Source: Brevibacterium sp. S22
Lineage (GTDB): Bacteria; Actinomycetota; Actinomycetes; Actinomycetales; Brevibacteriaceae
Assembly (NCBI RefSeq): GCF_004745485.1
Contig: NZ_RHFG01000025.1
Location: 1 to 62,038, forward strand
Direction of reading: 5' to 3'
DNA: 62,038 nt
Part shown: in pieces, positions 28,251 to 41,235 of the stretch
Layout of the letters: every line of letters begins with the position of its first letter
How positions within the stretch are numbered: position 1 is the first letter of the stretch
The notes under the pieces: model-generated
Database searches by the model: none
Told to the model about the DNA's origin: nothing
What the model saw: the letters and a program-made list of their open reading frames with translations, nothing else
Translations under genes and position numbers: made by a program

Positions 28251-28658
28251 TCAGTTGGCGGGTGCTGCCTCATCCTCGAGGATGAGCGGGTACACCCCGT
28301 TCTCGTCGTGGACCTCACGACCGGTGACCGGCGGGTTGAACACGCAGGCCATGCGCAGCTCTTCCTCGGCGACGACGGTGTGCTTCTCATTTCCGTCGAG
28401 CAGGTACATGACTCCGTCGTGGAGAGGGTAGACCTTGCCGGTCTCTTCGTCGGTCAGCGTTCCCTTGCCCTGCACGCAGTACACGGCTTCGACGTGGTTC
28501 TGGTAGTGGAACGTCGAGGTGGTTCCGGCGTAGATCACGGTGTCGTGGAACGAGAATCCGACGCGCTCCTTGCCGAGGACCATGCGGCGGCTGCGCCAGG
28601 TCTCGGACTTCACATCGCGGTCGGTGTCGTTGAGGTCATCGCGGTTGACTACGTACAT
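28251..28658 (-). CDS. ectC: L-ectoine synthase EctC
   Basis: 135-residue cupin that closes N-gamma-acetyl-diaminobutyrate to ectoine. It starts MYVVNRDDL behind AAAGGA. The metal/substrate motifs VGFSFHDTVIYAGTTSTF, YQNHVEAVYCVQGKG, YLLDGNEKHTV and CVFNPPVTGREVHDENGVYP are those of EctC. It is the last gene of the ectABC operon, 172 bp after ectB, and is followed by a terminator. No ectD hydroxylase follows, so ectoine rather than hydroxyectoine is the expected product of this locus. Confidence 0.96.
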   Translation of the reverse strand: MYVVNRDDLNDTDRDVKSETWRSRRMVLGKERVGFSFHDTVIYAGTTSTFHYQNHVEAVYCVQGKGTLTDEETGKVYPLHDGVMYLLDGNEKHTVVAEEELRMACVFNPPVTGREVHDENGVYPLILEDEAAPAN

Positions 28659-28830
28659 TTGTGGTCCTTTCGCAAAAGGTCGGTGAAAGTTTTCAGGGGT
28701 GGGCCGCGGGCTTCCGTCTTCAACCAACGGCAACCGTCAGCCCGAGTGGGCGACCGAGCAGGTGAGCTCGATTCCGCCCAAAGCTCGGGCCGGCGCCACT
28801 GTTTGCGACGCCGGCCCGGCAGAGGTGGGA

Positions 28831-30135
28831 TCAGGCCAGTGCGGCCTCAGCTGTGGCAGGAGCGAACTTGAGCACTCCGGCTTCGATGATGTCCAGACCG
28901 GCCTGCAGATCGCGCGAGTCGATCGTCAGCGGCGGCATGATCTTGATGACTTCGTCATCGGCGCCCGAGGTCTCGAGCAGGAGTCCGTTCTCGAACGCAT
29001 AGGCGGCGACCTTCTCGGCCACTTCGAGGTCTTCGAAGCAGACTCCGGCCAACAGGCCGCGTCCGCGGATCGATGCACCCTCGGTCTTCTCCACGATCGC
29101 GTCGAGGCGCTGGTGGAGTTCGGCGATGGTGTCGGCGAGCTGGTTCTGGAACTCATTGTCGGCCCAGAAGTTCTTGATGGCGGCGGTCGCGGTCACGAAT
29201 GCGGGGTTGTTTCCGCGGAACGTGCCGTTGTGCTCGCCGGGCTCCCAGACGTCGAGCTCGGGACGGAACAGTGTCAGAGCCAGCGGCAGACCCGAGCCGG
29301 AGATCGACTTCGACAGGCAGACGATGTCGGGCTCGATGCCGGCTTCTTCGAAGCTGAAGAACGAACCGGTGCGGCCGCAGCCGGCCTGCACGTCGTCGAC
29401 GATGAGGAGGATCTCGTGCTTCTTGCACAGGTCGGACAGAGCGCGCAGCCATTCGGCGCGAGCGGCACGGAGTCCGCCCTCGCCCTGCACGGTCTCGACG
29501 ATGACGGCGGCGGGCTTGTCGACACCCGAGCCGGAATCTTCGAGGACCTTCTCCAGCCACAGGAAGTCAGGGATCTCGCCGTCGAAGTAGTCATCGTAGG
29601 GGATCTTCGAGCTGTTGGTCAGCGGAATTCCCGCGCCCTCGCGCTTCATCGAGTTGCCGGTCACCGACAGCGAGCCGAGCGTCATGCCGTGGAAGGCATT
29701 GGTGAACGAGAGCATGTGCTGACGTCCGGTCACCTTGCGGGCGAGCTTGAGCGCCGCCTCGACGGTGTTGGTTCCCGTCGGTCCGGGGAACATCACGGAG
29801 TAGTCGAGCCCACGCGGCTTGAGGATGAGATCCTGGAAGGTCTGGAGGAACTCACGCTTGGCCGGGGTCTTCATGTCCATTGAGTGGAGTACGGCACCGG
29901 ACTGCAGGTATTCGATGAGCGGGCCCATCACGGCCGGATTGTTGTGGCCGTAGTTGAGGGCACCGGCGCCGGAGAAGAAGTCGAGGTACTCGTTGCCATC
30001 CTCATCCCACTGCTTGGCGCCCTGCGAACGGGCGAAGGTGGCGGGCCAGGAGCGGCAGTAGCTGCGCACGGCAGACTCGCGAGTTTCGAAGATGTCGGGC
30101 TTGTCAGTTGGTGTGGGCTTAGAGCTTTCAGTCAT
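28831..30135 (-). CDS. ectB: Diaminobutyrate-2-oxoglutarate transaminase EctB
   Basis: 434-residue class-III PLP aminotransferase making L-2,4-diaminobutyrate from aspartate semialdehyde. Family features are [26 protein letters not shown], the PLP-binding [18 protein letters not shown] and the lysine in [12 protein letters not shown]. The start follows GAAAGGA. It is separated from ectA by 162 bp that contain one CCGAGGCGG motif but no obvious gene, so an internal promoter is possible. Confidence 0.96.
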   Translation of the reverse strand: MTESSKPTPTDKPDIFETRESAVRSYCRSWPATFARSQGAKQWDEDGNEYLDFFSGAGALNYGHNNPAVMGPLIEYLQSGAVLHSMDMKTPAKREFLQTFQDLILKPRGLDYSVMFPGPTGTNTVEAALKLARKVTGRQHMLSFTNAFHGMTLGSLSVTGNSMKREGAGIPLTNSSKIPYDDYFDGEIPDFLWLEKVLEDSGSGVDKPAAVIVETVQGEGGLRAARAEWLRALSDLCKKHEILLIVDDVQAGCGRTGSFFSFEEAGIEPDIVCLSKSISGSGLPLALTLFRPELDVWEPGEHNGTFRGNNPAFVTATAAIKNFWADNEFQNQLADTIAELHQRLDAIVEKTEGASIRGRGLLAGVCFEDLEVAEKVAAYAFENGLLLETSGADDEVIKIMPPLTIDSRDLQAGLDIIEAGVLKFAPATAEAALA

Positions 30136-30297
30136 GACTTGAGTCCTTTCGACTTCTTAAGTTCTGCGTCTGCATCGGATGCAGTCGCCGAGGCGGTGGC
30201 CGCTGCCGCTCATTGCGGGCGATCTCTTCCGCCTCCTGGCACCTGACGCGCCCACTCCCTTGCAGCAGGGGACCGCGCGGTGCCGGGGTGGGGCTCG

Positions 30298-30792
30298 TTA
30301 CAGGGGTGCGATCTCGTAGAGGTACTCGGTGTCGTGGCCGTCCGGGTACATCTCCGGAGTGAACAGCGGGCGACGGTCGTAACCGGCCCCGCGCTGGTCG
30401 GCGAATGCCTGGAACAGACGGTTGGACGCCGCGTTGTCATCGGTGATCGTCGTCTCCATGCGGAGAGCGCCGGTGCGATCGGCCAGCTCGTGGAGCATGG
30501 TCGAGGCGAGTCCATGACCACGGAATTTCTCGTCGACAGCGACCTGCCAGATCATCAGGGTGTCCGGATTCTCCGGACGGGTGTACCCGGTGATGAAGCC
30601 GGCGGGCTCTCCGCCGATTCGCGCAATCACCGAGGTGTCCGCGAAGTCGCGGCACCACAGCAGATACGAGTACGACGAGTTCAGATCGAGCACGGCTGTA
30701 TCTTTCGCGAGCCGCCATAGATGTTGCCCGTCCTCCAGCTCAGGAGTACGGACGTCGGTTTGCGTCTTCGGTTCAGCGAGTGCGTTTCTCAC
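30298..30792 (-). CDS. ectA: Diaminobutyrate acetyltransferase EctA
   Basis: 164-residue GNAT enzyme acetylating diaminobutyrate. Motifs are LDLNSSYSYLLWCRDFADTS, GFITGYTRPENPDTLMIWQV, the acetyl-CoA loop EKFRGHGLASTML and TTITDDNAASNRLF. The start is taken as GTG 30792, because a promoter ends seven bases before it and an upstream ATG would add residues unlike EctA. It heads the ectABC operon, which serves osmotic protection. Confidence 0.94.
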   Translation of the reverse strand: MRNALAEPKTQTDVRTPELEDGQHLWRLAKDTAVLDLNSSYSYLLWCRDFADTSVIARIGGEPAGFITGYTRPENPDTLMIWQVAVDEKFRGHGLASTMLHELADRTGALRMETTITDDNAASNRLFQAFADQRGAGYDRRPLFTPEMYPDGHDTEYLYEIAPL

Positions 30793-30799
30793 GCCAATA

Positions 30800-30827
30800 A
30801 ACCTAACGGGATGAGAATGAGCGTCAA
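30800..30827 (-). promoter_or_regulatory. Promoter of ectABC
   Basis: On the complement, TTGACG (30822-30827) and TAGGTT (30800-30805) are separated by 16 bp, and the GTG of ectA follows after seven bases. This matches a sigma-70-like promoter giving a leaderless ectA transcript. Confidence 0.6.
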
Positions 30828-31102
30828 CCCCGAAACCGTCGATTTCGGGGTACTTCTGCAACCCTCGCCCCGGCCTACGGACATGTAACAGACCCGGCCT
30901 TGCCCATGGCATCGTTGGGATGTGACGGGGCGCTCGTTCGCGCTCATCCCGCGCTAGGGCTTCGTTATCGTTTCGTTACATTCGCGCTCAGTTGGAACAG
31001 GGGTTCCACGTGCTCCATGTCACTTCGGTCGAATTCGGATAGCAAGGAAACCTGTGTGGCCGGTGGAAGCGTCAAGGCTCTGTGAGCGGTTTCGAGGTGG
31101 TT

Positions 31103-31146
31103 GCCGGGGTGCCGGGGCCGGAGTGCCGGGGTGCCGGGGCCGGAGT
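31103..31146. repeat. 22-bp tandem duplication
   Basis: Two identical 22-bp units (GCCGGGGTGCCGGGGCCGG core) start at 31103 and 31125. Confidence 0.85.
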
Positions 31147-31453
31147 GCCGTAAGAAAGTGCGCAGCGTCCGCCGCGGAACGGCAAGTGGGCAACATCCGC
31201 TCCGAGACGACAGGTGCGCAGCTTCCGCCACGGAACGGAAAGTGCGCAGGGGTCGCCCCGTGGCCGAAGGCAGTCGACGTCTCGGTCTCACCCCTCGGCC
31301 ACTCAGCAATCGAGCTGATACCTCTTAACGCGAAATGGCGCGACAGCCCATCGCCACATCGAACGGCCCATCGCTACATCGAGAGGACGGCTGTGCGTGT
31401 GATTCCGAACGGCAAGGCGCCCCCCGCCCATCGCTGCGACGCAGCGTGAGACC

Positions 31454-31545
31454 GATGATTTGGCGAGAACGCCGCGTTTACTGGTCGATCCACGGTGATC
31501 CGATGGCCTCGAACGACGGGGATCGACCAGAGAATCCGCCGGCGC
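31454..31545. repeat. 92-bp direct repeat, copy 1, with internal hairpin
   Basis: It contains CTGGTCGATCC (31481-31491) and its exact complement GGATCGACCAG (31520-31530). The right half is identical to copy 2 at 31603-31694; the left half is diverged. Confidence 0.85.
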
Positions 31546-31602
31546 ACGGGCGCACCTGCCATGAACGCAGAGTCGCATAACGCGACATCGAGAAAGGCGG
31601 CC

Positions 31603-31694
31603 GACGATTCGGCGTAAAAGCAGCTTTTACTGGTCGATCCACCGCGCCCTGGCGGCCTCGAACGACGGGGATCGACCAGAGAATCCGCCGGCGC
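31603..31694. repeat. 92-bp direct repeat, copy 2, with internal hairpin
   Basis: Same length as copy 1 and starting 149 bp later. It carries the same 11-bp inverted repeat (31630-31640 and 31669-31679). Confidence 0.85.
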
Positions 31695-31806
31695 GCCGTG
31701 CTCCCGGCCGCCTGACCCCTCACGCCGCCCTCACGCCGCCCGCCAAGGCCCCGACCCTTCACAGACGCGTCTAGTATCCCGCCAAGGTCGCCGCCCGGCC
31801 CCTACC

Positions 31807-31848
31807 CCGGCACCGGCACCGGCACCGGCACCGGCACCGGCACCGGCA
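31807..31848. repeat. Hexanucleotide array (CCGGCA)7
   Basis: Seven perfect CCGGCA units end 16 bp before the sdaA stop codon. A pure array of this kind is likely to vary in copy number between strains. Confidence 0.95.
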
Positions 31849-31864
31849 CCGAGGCGGGCTTACC

Positions 31865-33361
31865 TCAGCACTCGACGACGTTGACGGCGAGGCCGCCCAT
31901 CGCCGTCTCCTTGTACTTCGATGACATATCCGCGCCGGTCTGGCGCATCGTCTCGATCACCTCGTCGAGGCTGACCCGGTGCTGACCGTCGCCCCACAGT
32001 GCCATGCGGGAGGCGTTGATGGCCTTGCCGGCGGCGATCGCATTCCGCTCGATGCACGGCACCTGCACCAGACCGGCGATCGGGTCGCAGGTCAGTCCGA
32101 GGTTGTGCTCCATGGCGATCTCGGCGGCGTTCTCCACCTGTTCGGGCGTCCCGCCCATCACTGCGGCCAGTCCCCCAGCAGCCATCGACGAGGCGGATCC
32201 GACCTCACCCTGGCACCCCACCTCGGCGCCGGAGATCGAAGCGCGCTCCTTGTACAGGACTCCGATCGCCGCCGCGGTGAGCAGGAAGTCGGCGATGGCC
32301 CGATGCTTCGCGGACTCGCCGCCTTCGACGACGGCCGGAACATAGTTGAGCGCATAGTGCAGCACGGCGGGGATGATGCCGGCCGCCCCGTTCGTCGGTG
32401 CGGTGACGACGCGGCCGCCCGAAGCGTTCTCCTCATTCACGGCCATTGCGATGAGGTTCACCCATTCGAGGTAGTAGCCAGGATCCCGGTTCGGGTCCTC
32501 GGCCTTGAGTTTGAGGTACCAGTCGTGAGCCCGGCGACGTACCTTGAGCCCGCCGGGCAGGTAGCCCGAGCGGTCCAGAGATGCCGAAGCGCACTCCTCC
32601 ATCACCGAGTAGATGTGAAGCAGACCGTGTCGGATCTCGTCGTCGTCACGCATCGACAGTTCGTTGGCGTGCATGATCTCGGCGATCGACAGGTCGTTCT
32701 CGCGGCAGCGCTCGAGCAGCTCGGCACCCGAGTGGAACGGATAGGGCAGCTCTTCGTCATAGGACTCGAGTTCGGCATCGACGACGGAATCCGCGACCGC
32801 GAACTCGGCATCTGCGCCGTCGCTGGCGGCATCCCCGCCGCCGTCTGCGGCGTCCGCCTCGGCGACCTTCTCCTTGTCGGCGAACTCGGTCTCCGAGGTC
32901 ACGAACCCTCCGCCGACGGAATAGTAGGTCTCCTCGGCCAGGGTCTCCCCGGAAGCGTCGTAGGCGGTCACGGTCATGGCGTTCGTGTGGCGCGGGAGGA
33001 CGGTCAGCGGTCGTTTGACCATGTCATCTTCGGTGAACGCGATTTCGACGCCGGTGCCGGTCGAGTCGCCGAGGATGATCGTCCCGGTCTCGGACATCCG
33101 CGTCCGCCGGGCGGTGAGTTCGTTGGCTTCGATGAGATCGGGACGGCAGCCTTCGAGGCCGATGAGGATGGCGTCGAAGGTTCCGTGGCCGGCGCCGGTG
33201 GCAGCCAGGGAACCGAAGACGTCGACGCGCAGATCCGCCACGGATCTAAGCGTTTCGCCGAGGAGGTCGATGAAGCTCGCGCCGGCACGCATCGGTCCGA
33301 CGGTGTGGGAGCTCGAGGGTCCGATGCCGACTGTGAAGAGGTCGAAGACACTCAATGGCAT
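31865..33361 (-). CDS. sdaA: L-serine ammonia-lyase, iron-sulphur type
   Basis: 498-residue single-chain serine dehydratase (beta and alpha domains fused) converting L-serine to pyruvate and ammonia with a [4Fe-4S] cluster. It begins [20 protein letters not shown]; the alpha domain has the cysteine-containing [18 protein letters not shown] and [19 protein letters not shown]. An acidic Ala/Asp-rich insert (about 30 residues) lies between the two halves and carries one CCGCCTCGG motif. It lies downstream of gcvPTH on the same strand, so glycine-derived serine could be drained to pyruvate here. Confidence 0.94.
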   Translation of the reverse strand: MPLSVFDLFTVGIGPSSSHTVGPMRAGASFIDLLGETLRSVADLRVDVFGSLAATGAGHGTFDAILIGLEGCRPDLIEANELTARRTRMSETGTIILGDSTGTGVEIAFTEDDMVKRPLTVLPRHTNAMTVTAYDASGETLAEETYYSVGGGFVTSETEFADKEKVAEADAADGGGDAASDGADAEFAVADSVVDAELESYDEELPYPFHSGAELLERCRENDLSIAEIMHANELSMRDDDEIRHGLLHIYSVMEECASASLDRSGYLPGGLKVRRRAHDWYLKLKAEDPNRDPGYYLEWVNLIAMAVNEENASGGRVVTAPTNGAAGIIPAVLHYALNYVPAVVEGGESAKHRAIADFLLTAAAIGVLYKERASISGAEVGCQGEVGSASSMAAGGLAAVMGGTPEQVENAAEIAMEHNLGLTCDPIAGLVQVPCIERNAIAAGKAINASRMALWGDGQHRVSLDEVIETMRQTGADMSSKYKETAMGGLAVNVVEC

Positions 33362-33452
33362 GGCAATCACTTCGTTTCTGTGGATATGCACAGCGGGGCC
33401 GACGAGAGACCGGCTCGGCCTTCTGTCGGCCCCGCTGCGGGGAGGGAGCGTC

Positions 33453-33851
33453 TCAGAGAGAGTTCGCCTCGGCGTAGCCGGCGGCGTCCATGACTTCGCC
33501 GACCTCGGTCACGGCGACTTCGAACAGCCACCCCTCGCCATAGGGGTCGGAGTTGAGCAGTCCGGGGTTCGCGGTGGCGAGTTCGTTGATGGTCACGATC
33601 TCACCGGTGACCGGGGTGTAGAGGTCGGACACGGACTTCGTGGATTCGACCTCACCACAGGTCTCACCGGCGGTGACGGTGTCGCCGACCTCGGGCAGGT
33701 CGACGTAGACGACCTCGCCGAGGGCATCGGCGGCAACGGCGGTGATGCCGACCTTGACGGTCTTGCCGACGAGCTCATCGGCCGCACCGTCGACCCATTC
33801 GTGCTCGGCGGAGTAGGTGAAGTTCTGCGGGAGCGGGGGCAGCTGTGCCAT
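33453..33851 (-). CDS. gcvH: Glycine cleavage system H protein
   Basis: 132-residue lipoyl carrier shuttling the aminomethyl group from GcvP to GcvT. The start [14 protein letters not shown] follows GAAGGA. The lipoylated lysine lies in [14 protein letters not shown], and the C-terminal [13 protein letters not shown] is standard. It sits 109 bp after gcvT and 91 bp before sdaA, in a probable gcvP-gcvT-gcvH-sdaA transcription unit. Confidence 0.96.
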   Translation of the reverse strand: MAQLPPLPQNFTYSAEHEWVDGAADELVGKTVKVGITAVAADALGEVVYVDLPEVGDTVTAGETCGEVESTKSVSDLYTPVTGEIVTINELATANPGLLNSDPYGEGWLFEVAVTEVGEVMDAAGYAEANSL

Positions 33852-33960
33852 GTTTCTTCCTTCTCTGCGGGCGCCGGAATGCGACGGCCTCGACGTTGTT
33901 GTGCCAGGTGAGACCAGTGTACGAGGCACCGGTCCCACCGGGATGAACTGTGGGTGAGCC

Positions 33961-35222
33961 TCAGTGGGCCGGGCGCTTGTAGAACGGCAGCTCGGCGACG
34001 GTGAAGTCGTGCGCCTTGCCGCGGATGTCCACGGTCACGGCGGTGCCCACCTCGGCGTGTGCCCGGTCGATGTAGGCCAAGGCGATCGGGTGGCCGAGCG
34101 TCGGTGAGGGCTGGCCGGAGGTGACGATGCCGACCTCGGCGCCGTCGACGGACACGGCGGCTCCGGAGCGGGCGGCCCGGCGTCCCTCCGAGGTCAGGCC
34201 GACGAGCACGCGCGGGGGTTCGGTCTCGCCGATCTTGGCCAGGGTCTCGCGAGCGAAGAAATCGTCCTTGGTCTTGAACCCGATCATCCGACCCAGACCC
34301 GCATCGAAGGGGCTGGTGTTCTGGTCGAGTTCGTTGCCGTAGAGCGGCATTCCCGCTTCCAAGCGCAGCGAGTCGCGTGCGGCCAGGCCGCAGGGCACGA
34401 GCCCGTAGTCCGCACCCGAGGTCACGAGCGTCTCCCACAGGCGGGTGGCGCCGATGTTCGGCGCGTAGAGCTCGAATCCGTCTTCGCCGGTGTATCCGGT
34501 GCGGGCGAGCATGAGGTCGATCCCGGCGATCGTCAGCGGCATCCACGCGTAGTACTTGAGTTCGCGCACCGCCTCACCGATGGTGATCTTGTCATCCCCC
34601 GCCGAGGTGGCTCCCCCGTTGGCATCGTCGGTGACCTCGGCCTTCGCCTGGTCACCGGCGCCCGTGCGGGGTCCGAATTCGCCGTGGCCGGACTCGTCGA
34701 GGGCGCGCAGGATGATCGCTTCGGAATTCGGTCCCTGCACGGCGAGGAGTGCGGTGGCATCGGATTCGTCAGTCAGGCGCACGTCGGAGCCGGGGGCGAC
34801 GTCCTGGACGAAGTGCTGCACGCGGTCCTTCAGCGCGGCGACCACGGCGGGCGTGTTCGAGGCGTTGGGGACGATGAGGAACTCTTCGTCGCCGATGCGG
34901 TAGGTGATGAGGTCGTCGAGGAGGCCGCCGGACTCGTTGACGATGACTCCGTATTTGGCCTTGCCGATCGTCATCTTCGAGTACTTCGCGACCAGCGCGT
35001 AGTCGAGGAAGGCGGCGGCATCGGTGCCGCTGATGCGCACCTCACCCATATGGGAGAGGTCGAAGAGGCCTGCGGCCTCACGCACGGCACGGTGTTCGGC
35101 CAGTTCGGAGCCGTATTTGAGCGGCATGTCCCAGCCCCCGAAGTCGGTGAACGAGGCACCGAGTTCGGCGTGGATGGCATGCAGCGGGGTCTCTTTGGGC
35201 GTGTTCGCAGTCGTATCGGTCA

Positions 35223-35226
<4 letters not shown>
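33961..35226 (-). CDS. gcvT: Aminomethyltransferase (glycine cleavage T protein)
   Basis: 421 residues; transfers the methylene group to tetrahydrofolate and releases ammonia. Motifs are [44 protein letters not shown] and [20 protein letters not shown]. An insert of about 35 residues ([20 protein letters not shown]...) after the third sheet lengthens the protein beyond the usual 365-375 residues. The start overlaps the gcvP stop (ATGA at 35223-35226), which indicates translational coupling. Confidence 0.95.
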
Positions 35227-38186
<2,960 letters not shown>

Positions 38187-38304
38187 CGATGGAGGACGCA
38201 GCGATCACTGAGTGTCCTCCCCGATCTGTCGGAGCTGTGTCCCGCTTCGCCTCCGCCTCGTGCGCACTTCGGCGCGGATTCGGCGGCGATCGGGACTCGC
38301 TGTC

Positions 38305-38475
38305 CTTCAGATATGCCTGCAATCGGTGGTACTGGGCCTGAGAGTTTCCCGGGGAGGGAATTGCACCTACGGCGCTGCTCGGCACCCAGCGTCTCTGCTT
38401 CGGTCGGCGTTCCAGCGATGACTGGTGTTCGTCCGTGTGTGCAGTCGCGGCTGCCCGGCAGCTCTCCCACGTCTT
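38305..38475 (-). ncRNA. Glycine riboswitch upstream of gcvP
   Basis: Read on the complement, the leader has GTGGGAGAGC, then GCCGTAGGTGCAA (aptamer core, consensus GCCGAAGGGGCAA), then GGGAAACTCTCAGGC and, after an extra stem, AAGGACAG. This is the gcvT-type glycine aptamer, which switches on glycine cleavage when glycine is abundant. One aptamer is clear; a second, weaker GCGCCGAAGTGCGCA segment nearer gcvP may be a degenerate partner. Ends are approximate. Confidence 0.88.
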
Positions 38476-38618
38476 GTCTTAGCGGCGTATGAAGTTGTGT
38501 GCAGAACCGTGTGGAACTGCGCCTCCGATTCTAGTGAATGAAATCACCCCCGACAAACCCCCGGTCCAGGCGCAGGTCGGCGGCGCGGTCGGCGCTCCTG
38601 CCAGTGCCTTCGGTGGTC

Positions 38619-38658
38619 GAAATGGTCACGCAATCCCGCGGCCGAACGTGACCATTTC
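38619..38658. repeat. Perfect 12-bp inverted repeat
   Basis: GAAATGGTCACG and CGTGACCATTTC are exact complements separated by 16 bp. The repeat lies between the SDR stop and the glycine riboswitch. It could be a terminator stem without a T-run or an operator. Confidence 0.7.
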
Positions 38659-38721
38659 TCCCACTTAAGCGGCCTTCCCCCAAGCACCGCACCCTCGCCG
38701 AGGCGGCTCGACGCGTCCGGC

Positions 38722-39510
38722 TCAGGCGCTGCCGCCGGCCGTGATGACGCCGCCGTCGGCGGTGAGTACCTGGGCGGTGATCCATCCGGCGTCGGCGGAG
38801 GCGAGGTAGGCGACGGCGCCGGCGATGTCCTCAGGGGTGCCGAGTCGGCCCGCCGGGTAGGTGGCGGCGACCTCGGCCTCGCGGCCTTCGTAGAGTGCGG
38901 TGGCGAAGTCGGTCTTGACGACTGCCGGGGCAACAGCGTTGACGCGGATATCGGGGCCGAGTTCGACGGCCAGCGACCGCGTGAGGTGCGAGACCGCGGC
39001 CTTCGAGATTCCGTAGAAGCTGATCCCGGGGCTCGGAACCTCTCCGGCCACCGAGGAGATGCTGACAACCCGGCCCTTGTTTTCGCGGAAGTTCAGGCCT
39101 TCATGGTGGACGGCTTCCTGAACCCAGGCGAGCGTGCCGATGACATTGACGTCGAGGATTTTCCGAGCAGCGTCGAGGTCGATGTCGATGAGCGGTCCGT
39201 AGACAGGGTTGATGCCGACGTTCGTCACAAGCACGTCGAGCTGGCCGAACTTCTCCGCGATCGTGTCATAGACCTCCGCACGGTGGGCGGGATCGTCGGA
39301 CTTCCCGGCGATGCCGAGCGCGGTGCCGTCGGGGAACTGCGCGACCGCCTCGGCGAGGGCATCTGCCTTGCGGGCGGTGAGGATGACGGTCGCACCTTCG
39401 GCGTTGAGCCGCTGGGCGATGCCGAGTCCGATGCCGCGGCTGGCACCGGTGATGAGGGCGACCTGCCCGGCGAAGCGCTGTCCGGACTGCGGGGTGGTGG
39501 ACTCTGACAT
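38722..39510 (-). CDS. SDR-family oxidoreductase
   Basis: 262-residue short-chain dehydrogenase/reductase of the FabG type. The cofactor motif is ALITGASRGIGLGIAQ, the NNVG-equivalent is VTNVGINPVYG, and the catalytic SISSVAG...YGISK (Ser, Tyr-x3-Lys) is complete. The C-terminus ends GWITAQVLTADGG. The start at 39510 follows GGAG; a longer frame from 39594 is less likely. The substrate is unknown. It is separated from gcvP by over 500 bp and is not part of that operon. Confidence 0.92.
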   Translation of the reverse strand: MSESTTPQSGQRFAGQVALITGASRGIGLGIAQRLNAEGATVILTARKADALAEAVAQFPDGTALGIAGKSDDPAHRAEVYDTIAEKFGQLDVLVTNVGINPVYGPLIDIDLDAARKILDVNVIGTLAWVQEAVHHEGLNFRENKGRVVSISSVAGEVPSPGISFYGISKAAVSHLTRSLAVELGPDIRVNAVAPAVVKTDFATALYEGREAEVAATYPAGRLGTPEDIAGAVAYLASADAGWITAQVLTADGGVITAGGSA

Positions 39511-39707
39511 GCGTGAACTCCAGTGTTCTGTCGGTGATGGTGGACTCTGATCGAGATTGATCGTTCGTTCAGTATCTGGATTCATCGTAGCCACGGCACA
39601 CCGCCGCTGACAAGACTACTCACGATAAGGAGGCCGGGGCGGGGCATCCAAGGCTCCACTGCAGGTGAGCACGCCATGGCGAATGGGCCGTGGGCGAGAA
39701 TGGAGAC

Positions 39708-40211
39708 ATGAACCATCTCGAGCATCACCTCGACGTCGGCCCAGCGGATCTGTTCCCACTCGCACGCGAAGCTGTCCTCACGTGGGGCCTCCAGGAGGGG
39801 GCCGGGGTGATCGTCCGTCCGGTTCGGCGCGTGCACCTCGGTCAGGTCGTCGATCTTCGACTCAATCCGGTCTGGCCGACCTCGCCGAGGCGGTCCCGCG
39901 GTCGCGATCTCACCCTCCGCGTCGGCTCGTGCGTGGTCACCGAGGTCATCAATGAGGAGTCTCGCGCCGGTTTCGCCTACCGCACACTCCCCGGACATCT
40001 CGAATCGGGCGAGCAGACCTTCCTCGTCGAGCAGCGGTCGAGTGGCCGACTCGTCACCACGATCGTCTCGGACTCCGTACCAGGTCATCCGCTGTTCGCA
40101 GCCGCGGCTCCGCTGTCGGTCGCGGCTCAGCGGATGATGGCCCGTCGCTACGCGGCCGGAATGCGCCGGGCACTCACCCGGGGCGAGTCTCTCTTCACCT
40201 CACCTCGCTGA
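39708..40211 (+). CDS. DUF1990 family protein
   Basis: 167 residues. The AYRTLPGHLESGEQTFLVEQ segment, the early W-x2-Q-x-G-A-G-V pattern and the late RMMARRYAAGMRRAL helix match DUF1990, a family of unknown function common in actinobacteria and plants. The start at 39708 is favoured because GAGAAT lies six bases upstream. The following kinase-like gene is 84 bp away on the same strand but has its own -10 element. Confidence 0.82.
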   Translation: MNHLEHHLDVGPADLFPLAREAVLTWGLQEGAGVIVRPVRRVHLGQVVDLRLNPVWPTSPRRSRGRDLTLRVGSCVVTEVINEESRAGFAYRTLPGHLESGEQTFLVEQRSSGRLVTTIVSDSVPGHPLFAAAAPLSVAAQRMMARRYAAGMRRALTRGESLFTSPR

Positions 40212-40295
40212 GCCCAAGCCCGAACTCGCATCTCTCCTCACCGAGCCCGCCCCTGAGCCAAACACTTCGGCTCGCTCGGGCGATACGATGCCACC

Positions 40296-41117
40296 ATGGC
40301 CACCGCACAGGAGCACGCACTCAGGTCCGCCTCGGCGCTGTTGGGTCGTGAGCTGCGGTTGCTCAAGGTCTTCACCGCCGGCCAGCATGCGACGACGCTG
40401 CTCGTCTCGGACGGGGAGGATGAACTTGTCGTCCGCTCCTTTCCCGCCGGTGACGGCACCGTAGCGAAGGAACCCGAGGCACTGCGACGGCTGCGTTCGC
40501 TCGGCGAGCTGGTGCCGCGGCTCGTCGCCCATCGGCCCGATCTCAACGATCCGCTCGTCATCACGACAAGAGTCTCTGGCTCCACTCCGGATCCGACACT
40601 TCCCGCCTCAACGATCGCGCGCGAAATGGCGAGAGCACTCTCGCGCATCCACGACCTCGACGGGGCCGGCCTCCCTCCGGCACCGACTCGACCACCCGCC
40701 GGAGACTCCCCCATCGCACACCGCGTCCGTACCGGCTTCTCACAACTGCTCGAAGGCGAGCGCGTCCTCAGCCACGGCGACTTCTGGTGCGGCAATGCCC
40801 TCTGGTCGGGTACACACCTCACCGGTGTCGTCGACTGGACCCACGCCTCGCACGCACCCCGCGGTCGCGACCTCTCGTGGTGCCGCCAGGATCTCGTCTT
40901 ACTCAGCTCCCCCGATGCTGCCGCCGAATTCCTCGACGAATACGAGTCCCTGCTCGGCCGCCGGATCACCGACATCCACGCCTGGGATCTGCACGCGGCA
41001 GCGAGCGCGATCGACCGCGTCGAGACCTGGCTGCCGAACTACCACGGCATCGGACTCACAGAGATGACAGCCGAACTGCTCCGGCACCGCCTCGACGAGT
41101 GGAATGCCAAGCTCTGA
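40296..41117 (+). CDS. Aminoglycoside-phosphotransferase-like kinase
   Basis: 273-residue protein of the APH/choline-kinase fold. The catalytic loop VLSHGDFWCGNALW (HxDxxxxN), followed by the metal-binding GVVDWTHASHAPRGRDLSW, and the N-terminal AGQHATTLLV nucleotide region are clear. The substrate cannot be read; family members phosphorylate small hydroxyl compounds or antibiotics. TACGAT lies six bases before the ATG, which suggests a leaderless transcript. Confidence 0.87.
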   Translation: MATAQEHALRSASALLGRELRLLKVFTAGQHATTLLVSDGEDELVVRSFPAGDGTVAKEPEALRRLRSLGELVPRLVAHRPDLNDPLVITTRVSGSTPDPTLPASTIAREMARALSRIHDLDGAGLPPAPTRPPAGDSPIAHRVRTGFSQLLEGERVLSHGDFWCGNALWSGTHLTGVVDWTHASHAPRGRDLSWCRQDLVLLSSPDAAAEFLDEYESLLGRRITDIHAWDLHAAASAIDRVETWLPNYHGIGLTEMTAELLRHRLDEWNAKL

Positions 41118-41235
41118 GCGTGGCACACGGGACCATTCATTAACTTTTCTGCAATAATCCACTTCTATTATTCTTCATTACCGGTTAATGTGGACTGAGC
41201 CACAGAACGACCCGATCGAGAATGGACTCCGCGTA

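Larger units (their letters stand above)
30828..31864. other. Long repeat-rich non-coding region upstream of ectA
   Basis: About one kilobase without a credible gene lies between the ectA promoter and the 3' end of sdaA. It holds a 22-bp duplication, GTGCGCAGC-type short repeats at 31158-31250, a pair of 92-bp direct repeats and a hexamer array (listed separately). Any open frames here are short and lack ribosome sites. Confidence 0.6.

Noticed and set aside
30900..31580. Several small open frames in the ectA-sdaA gap
   Set aside because: No ribosome sites, repeat-derived composition and overlapping frames on both strands.
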